This document shows positions 57,795-64,000 of a stretch of DNA of 64,000 nucleotides, one piece after another. The stretch's first letter is position 1. Each line of letters starts with the position of its first letter. This DNA is from Geopseudomonas sagittaria. Lineage in GTDB: Bacteria > Pseudomonadota > Gammaproteobacteria > Pseudomonadales > Pseudomonadaceae. The notes beneath the pieces are model-generated. The model was not told the origin of the DNA. It was given only the letters and a program-made list of their open reading frames with translations, and did not search any database. The stretch is taken from positions 31,951-95,950 of the forward strand of contig NZ_FOXM01000018.1 in NCBI RefSeq assembly GCF_900115715.1, read 5' to 3'. The position numbers and the translations under genes are program-made.

Positions 57795-59186
57795 ATGTCC
57801 CCCCTGCCCCCGTCATCCGCCGTCTCCCGCGCCCGCCGCAGCCTTAACGAAGTCCAAGCCCTGCTCGCCCTCGCCGGTCCGATCATCGTCGCCCAGCTGG
57901 CCAACACCGCCATGGGCTTCGTCGATACCGTGATGGCCGGCCGGGTCGGCGCGCGCGACCTGGCCGCCGTGGCGCTGGGCAACTCGATCTGGGTACCGCT
58001 GCTGCTGCTGATGGGCGGCATCCTGCTGGCCACCACCGCCAAGGTGTCGCGCAAGGTCGGCGCCGGCAGCTACGCGCTGATCGGCCCGCTGGTGCGCCAG
58101 GCGCTGTGGCTGGCACTGGCCATCGGTCTGAGCGCCGCCCTGCTGCTGTTCTCGGCGCGCCCGCTGCTGCTGCTCATGCAGGTCGAGGCGGCGCTGGCCG
58201 ATACCGCCATGGGCTACCTGCAGGCCGTGGCGCTCGGCTTCCCGGCCCTCGCGCTGTTCCAGGTGCTGCGCGGCTTCAGCGACGGTCTGGGCAGCACCCG
58301 ACCGACCATGGTGATCGGCCTGCTGGGTCTGCTACTGAACATCCCGCTCAACTACATCTTCATCTACGGCAAGCTCGGCCTGCCGGCCATGGGCGGCGTC
58401 GGCTGCGGCTGGGCCACCGCGCTGGTGCTGTGGTTCATGCTCGGTGCCATGCTGTGGTGGGTGCACTGGGCGCCGCTGTACAAGTCGAGCCGGCTGTTCG
58501 AGCACCTGGAAGGGCCGCAGTGGCCGGCGATCCGCGCGCTGCTGAGCCTCGGCCTGCCGATCGGCATCGCCATCTTCGCCGAGGCCAGCATCTTCTCGGT
58601 GATCGCCCTGCTGATCGGCAGCCTGGGCGCCAGCGTGGTCGCCGGGCATCAGGTGGCGCTGAATTTTTCCTCGATGGTGTTCATGATCCCCTACTCGCTG
58701 GCCATGGCCACCACGGTACGGGTCGGCCAGGCACTGGGCCGCGGGGCGCCGCGTGATGCGCGCTTTTCCGCCGGGGTCGCGATGGCTACCGCGCTGGTCT
58801 ACGCCTGTTGCTCGGCCAGTCTGATGCTGTGGCTGCGCGGCGACATCGCCCGCCTCTACACGCCGAATGCCGAGGTACTCGCCGTGGCCGGCGCGCTGCT
58901 GATGTACTCGGCGCTGTTCCAGTTCTCCGACGCCATCCAGGTCACCGCCGCCGGCGCCCTGCGAGGCTACCACGACACCCGTGCGACCATGCTGATCACC
59001 TTGCTGGCCTACTGGGGCATCGGCCTGCCGATCGGCTACAGCCTGGGCCTCAGCGAGCTGCTCGGCCCGCCCAGCGGCCCGGCGGGGCTGTGGCAGGGCC
59101 TGGTGATCGGCCTGACCTGCGCCGCCGTGCTGCTCGGCGTGCGTCTGCAGCGCATCGCGCGGCGCCAGATCCGCGCTCCCGCGTAG
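57795..59186 (+). CDS. MATE-family multidrug/cation antiporter (NorM-like)
   Basis: A 463-residue inner-membrane protein with about 12 hydrophobic segments in two similar halves. The MATE N-terminal pattern is [40 protein letters not shown], and the repeat in the second half is [49 protein letters not shown] proteins export cationic drugs in exchange for Na+ or H+. The substrate is unknown. The ATG at 57795 (MSPLPPSS) is chosen; the open frame extends upstream antisense to pdxB without being coding. Confidence 0.92.
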   Translation: MSPLPPSSAVSRARRSLNEVQALLALAGPIIVAQLANTAMGFVDTVMAGRVGARDLAAVALGNSIWVPLLLLMGGILLATTAKVSRKVGAGSYALIGPLVRQALWLALAIGLSAALLLFSARPLLLLMQVEAALADTAMGYLQAVALGFPALALFQVLRGFSDGLGSTRPTMVIGLLGLLLNIPLNYIFIYGKLGLPAMGGVGCGWATALVLWFMLGAMLWWVHWAPLYKSSRLFEHLEGPQWPAIRALLSLGLPIGIAIFAEASIFSVIALLIGSLGASVVAGHQVALNFSSMVFMIPYSLAMATTVRVGQALGRGAPRDARFSAGVAMATALVYACCSASLMLWLRGDIARLYTPNAEVLAVAGALLMYSALFQFSDAIQVTAAGALRGYHDTRATMLITLLAYWGIGLPIGYSLGLSELLGPPSGPAGLWQGLVIGLTCAAVLLGVRLQRIARRQIRAPA

Positions 59187-59227
59187 GCTGGGAAACCGCC
59201 GCAGGCATTGCCCAGCAAAGCAGCACT

Positions 59228-59257
59228 GGGTGGAAAACGCTGCGCGGTTCTCCACCC
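59228..59257. repeat. REP-like palindromic repeat, copy 1
   Basis: GGGTGGA...TCCACCC inverted repeat with inner AAC/GTT and GC/GC pairs, between the MATE gene and tusA (converging). It shares its outer arms and A-rich shoulder with the element at 62341-62377. Such GGGTGGA-type palindromes are dispersed in pseudomonad intergenic DNA. Confidence 0.55.
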
Positions 59258-59272
59258 TGCCGCAGGCCACGC

Positions 59273-59512
59273 TCAGTCGAGCTTCTTGCGGATCCAGTAC
59301 AGGTAGGTGCCCGCCTCTTCTTGCTGCTCGAGCAGTTCGTGGCCGAGGAACAGGCAGAACTTGGGAATGTCGCGGCGGGTCGACGGGTCGGTGGCGATCA
59401 CCTTGAGCAGGCCGCCAGCCGGCAGGTCGCGCACCTTGTTGTGCAGCATCATCACCGGCTCGGGGCAGTTGAGGCCGGTGGCATCGAGAATGGCGTCGGG
59501 TTGCTGGGACAT
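59273..59512 (-). CDS. tusA: Sulfur carrier protein TusA
   Basis: A 79-residue persulfide carrier with the CPxP motif in [17 protein letters not shown]. It relays sulfur from IscS for tRNA 2-thiouridine and other thiolation. The ATG at 59512 ([19 protein letters not shown]) gives the family length; the longer open frame upstream is antisense to acnA. It lies divergent from acnA, as I recall in P. aeruginosa (PA1564 near PA1562). Confidence 0.92.
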   Translation of the reverse strand: MSQQPDAILDATGLNCPEPVMMLHNKVRDLPAGGLLKVIATDPSTRRDIPKFCLFLGHELLEQQEEAGTYLYWIRKKLD

Positions 59513-59538
59513 GGGGGAACTCCGCGTGACAGGCCGGC

Positions 59539-59567
59539 ATTGTCGCGCAAAGCGCTGGCGCGGCCAA
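59539..59567 (-). promoter_or_regulatory. Probable sigma-70 promoter of tusA
   Basis: On the minus strand TTGGCC, a 17-base spacer and GACAAT, 27 bases before the tusA ATG. Confidence 0.45.
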
Positions 59568-59653
59568 CCGCGCGGCAGCCGGCCACAGGACGGACTAGGC
59601 TTGAGAATCAGCCCCGCGCCGTCCGCCGCGCATCCCGACTGGAGGACACCGCC

Positions 59654-62326
<2,673 letters not shown>

Positions 62327-62340
62327 GCGCGCGCAACGCG

Positions 62341-62377
62341 GGGTGGGAAAACTCGCCCAGCGAGTTCCACTCCACCC
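62341..62377. repeat. REP-like palindromic repeat, copy 2
   Basis: GGGTGG...CCACCC outer arms with inner AACTCG/CGAGTT stem and a CCCAG loop, just past acnA. Its outer arms and layout match the element at 59228-59257. It may act as the acnA terminator or 3'-end protector. Confidence 0.55.
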
Positions 62378-62418
62378 TGCGCATCACTGAATAGTGGAAA
62401 AGGCCTGCGTCCGGTTTC

Positions 62419-63087
62419 CTACAAGGGCCAGGAGGCGGACCCGCCGAGAAAACCGGCGATCGCCTCGGCCGTGCGCTGCAGATGTTGGGCATGGCTGAAG
62501 CCGGAAACCTTGAGCGGCTTGAGATCGTGGTCGGCCGCCTCCAGCCACAGCAGGCGGATCGCCGGCGACAGGCTATAACCCGCCACCCGTTCGCGGTTGC
62601 CCAGCGCGTCGCGCTCGCCCTGCACGATCAGGGTCGGCGTGCGCAAGGCAGCCAGATGCTCGACCCGCGGCTTCTCCGGCTTGCCGGCGGCATGGAACGG
62701 ATAGCCGAGGCAGACCAGTGCCGCCGGCTGCAGCTCGTCGGCCAGCAGGCTGGCCATCCGCCCGCCCATCGACTTGCCACCAATGGCCCAGGCGCCCGGC
62801 TCGCGGGCATTCACCTCGCGCCAGACCTCGCGCCAGCACTCGAGCAGGCGAGCCTGTGGATTGGGCGGCCGCTTGCCGCCATTCCGGCGCCGCTCGGCCA
62901 TGTAGGGGAACTCGAAACGCACCACGCGCACGCCACACTCGCCCAGGCGCTCGGCCATTGCGCTCATGAACGGACTGTCCATCGGCGCGCCGGCGCCGTG
63001 GGCCAGAATCAGCCGGCCGCGCACCTCACCGACCGGACCGGACCATAAAAGTTCGGGAAAACTCACGCAAAAAACCTCACACGCCAT
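62419..63087 (-). CDS. Alpha/beta hydrolase, KANL3/Tex30-type
   Basis: A 222-residue (from ATG 63087) alpha/beta hydrolase. It has GRLILAHGAGAPMDSPFM (oxyanion strand), RFEFPYMAERR, the nucleophile elbow WAIGGKSMGGRMASLLA (Ser present), acid TLIVQGERDALG and His ADHDLKPL, so the triad looks intact, unlike the other hydrolase-like gene in this window. Substrate is unknown. A GTG at 63066, eight bases behind GAGG, is a credible alternative start, since the ATG lies only six bases from the ANR box. It is divergent from ccoN. Confidence 0.8.
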   Translation of the reverse strand: MACEVFCVSFPELLWSGPVGEVRGRLILAHGAGAPMDSPFMSAMAERLGECGVRVVRFEFPYMAERRRNGGKRPPNPQARLLECWREVWREVNAREPGAWAIGGKSMGGRMASLLADELQPAALVCLGYPFHAAGKPEKPRVEHLAALRTPTLIVQGERDALGNRERVAGYSLSPAIRLLWLEAADHDLKPLKVSGFSHAQHLQRTAEAIAGFLGGSASWPL

Positions 63088-63093
63088 AGGGCC

Positions 63094-63107
63094 TTGATTT
63101 GTATCAA
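63094..63107. promoter_or_regulatory. ANR/FNR box upstream of ccoN
   Basis: TTGATTTGTATCAA matches the FNR/ANR consensus TTGAT-n4-ATCAA perfectly. It is 77 bases before the ccoN ATG, which suits class II activation with the start near 63142. It indicates low-oxygen induction of the cbb3 oxidase. Confidence 0.88.
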
Positions 63108-63184
63108 CATCTGACAGGAGCGGTTTATCCATGCTCACGCTGATCTTTTTCCGATCCAAGCCCATTAGTCGTGGAACCTCGAAA

Positions 63185-64000
63185 ATGAGCACAGAAAACC
63201 TAGGGACTGCTTATAACTACAAGGTGGTCCGCCAGTTCGCCGTCATGACGGTGATCTGGGGGATCGTTGGTATGGGAATCGGCGTGCTGATCGCCGCCCA
63301 ACTGGTCTGGCCGAACTTGAACTTCGACCTGCCATGGACCAGCTTCGGTCGCTTGCGACCGCTGCACACCAACGCGGTAATCTTCGCCTTCGGCGGCTGC
63401 GCCCTGTTCGCCACCTCCTTCTACTCGGTGCAGCGCACCTGCCAGACCCGCCTGTTCGGCGGTCCGCTGGCCAGCTTCGTGTTCTGGGGCTGGCAGTTGG
63501 TGATCCTGCTCGCGGCCATCACCCTGCCGCTCGGCTTCACCTCCTCCAAGGAGTACGCCGAGCTGGAGTGGCCGATCGACATCCTGATCACCGTCGTCTG
63601 GGTCGCCTACGCGGTGGTGTTCTTCGGCACCGTGATGAAGCGCCAGACCAAGCATATCTACGTCGGCAACTGGTTCTTCGGTGCCTTCATCCTGGTCACG
63701 GCGATGCTGCACATCGTCAACAACCTGGAAATCCCGGTCACCCTCCTCAAGTCCTACTCGATCTACTCCGGTGCCACCGACGCCATGGTGCAGTGGTGGT
63801 ACGGCCACAACGCCGTGGGCTTCTTCCTGACCACCGGCTTCCTCGGCATGATGTACTACTTCGTGCCCAAGCAGGCCGAGCGCCCGGTGTACTCCTACCG
63901 CCTGTCCATCGTCCACTTCTGGGCGCTGATCACCCTGTACATCTGGGCCGGCCCGCACCACCTGCACTACACCGCCCTGCCGGACTGGGCTCAGTCCCTC
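63185..64000 (+). CDS. ccoN: Cytochrome c oxidase cbb3-type, subunit I (5' part)
   Basis: The first 272 codons of the catalytic subunit of the high-affinity cbb3 oxidase; the gene runs off the right edge. It contains [20 protein letters not shown] (first helix), [18 protein letters not shown] with a heme-ligating His, [11 protein letters not shown], and further helices including [22 protein letters not shown] and [15 protein letters not shown]. It pumps protons while reducing oxygen at low concentrations. Start at ATG 63185 ([14 protein letters not shown]). The ANR box upstream points to the anaerobically induced copy. Confidence 0.95.
   Translation, partial: MSTENLGTAYNYKVVRQFAVMTVIWGIVGMGIGVLIAAQLVWPNLNFDLPWTSFGRLRPLHTNAVIFAFGGCALFATSFYSVQRTCQTRLFGGPLASFVFWGWQLVILLAAITLPLGFTSSKEYAELEWPIDILITVVWVAYAVVFFGTVMKRQTKHIYVGNWFFGAFILVTAMLHIVNNLEIPVTLLKSYSIYSGATDAMVQWWYGHNAVGFFLTTGFLGMMYYFVPKQAERPVYSYRLSIVHFWALITLYIWAGPHHLHYTALPDWAQSL

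Overview
The window reads as a chromosomal segment of a Pseudomonas (sensu lato) species. It is uniformly GC-rich, and its gene content and order follow the P. aeruginosa core as I remember it: dnaQ-rnhA-methyltransferase/gloB/mltD/npp ABC transporter/fabI/ppiD/tRNA-Asp/hupB/lon/clpX/clpP/tig/tRNAs/folD, then oprF-sigX-cmpX-crfX-cmaX-rraA-ppsA/ppsR. The species cannot be fixed from sequence alone. I saw no insertion sequence, prophage, integrase, rRNA or CRISPR array, and no gene-free stretch longer than about 300 bases.

Layout. 1-5.2 kb (minus): 5' end of fimL, a lysine/arginine decarboxylase (ldcA), dnaQ, rnhA and a SAM methyltransferase. 5.3-16.1 kb (plus): gloB, mltD, a five-gene peptide/nucleoside-antibiotic ABC importer (nppA1A2BCD) and fabI. 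16.3-24.8 kb (minus): a protein-quality-control block (ppiD, tRNA-Asp, hupB, lon, clpX, clpP, tig), in which lon and clpX each carry a heat-shock sigma-32-type promoter. 25.0-25.3 kb: tRNA-Leu, tRNA-His and tRNA-Arg. Then folD (plus), and on the minus strand the envelope-stress block oprF-sigX-cmpX-crfX-cmaX, rraA, an alpha/beta-hydrolase-fold protein with lost catalytic residues, and ppsA; ppsR lies divergently on the plus strand.

35.7-44.1 kb (minus) is a complete methylcitrate (propionate) cluster, GntR-prpB-prpC-acnD-prpF-prpD, with a stem-loop in each of its four larger gaps and two TGTCGACA-core operators before the regulator. 44.4-47.4 kb (plus) is a compact operon of a periplasmic retropepsin-like protease, an inactive-transglutaminase membrane protein and an ATP-grasp ligase. 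pabB follows, then a three-gene cassette encoding a 1224-residue SMC/MukB-like ATPase and two small partners that look like MukE/MksE and MukF/MksF equivalents. The nuclease that would make this a Wadjet/MksBEFG defence system is absent. This cassette sits between pabB and thrH, which I recall as neighbours in P. aeruginosa PAO1, and is the most interesting accessory content here.

54.6-64 kb holds thrH, cysH, a 59-codon conserved-looking small gene, pdxB, a MATE exporter, tusA, acnA, an alpha/beta hydrolase, and the 5' part of ccoN (cbb3 oxidase) behind a perfect ANR/FNR box. Several junctions (ppsR/prp, cysH/pdxB, fimL/ldcA) differ from the PAO1 order I remember, so the window joins blocks that are separate in that genome.

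Most functional calls rest on recognisable motifs, lengths and gene order. Promoters, terminators and operators were read by eye and carry lower confidence.
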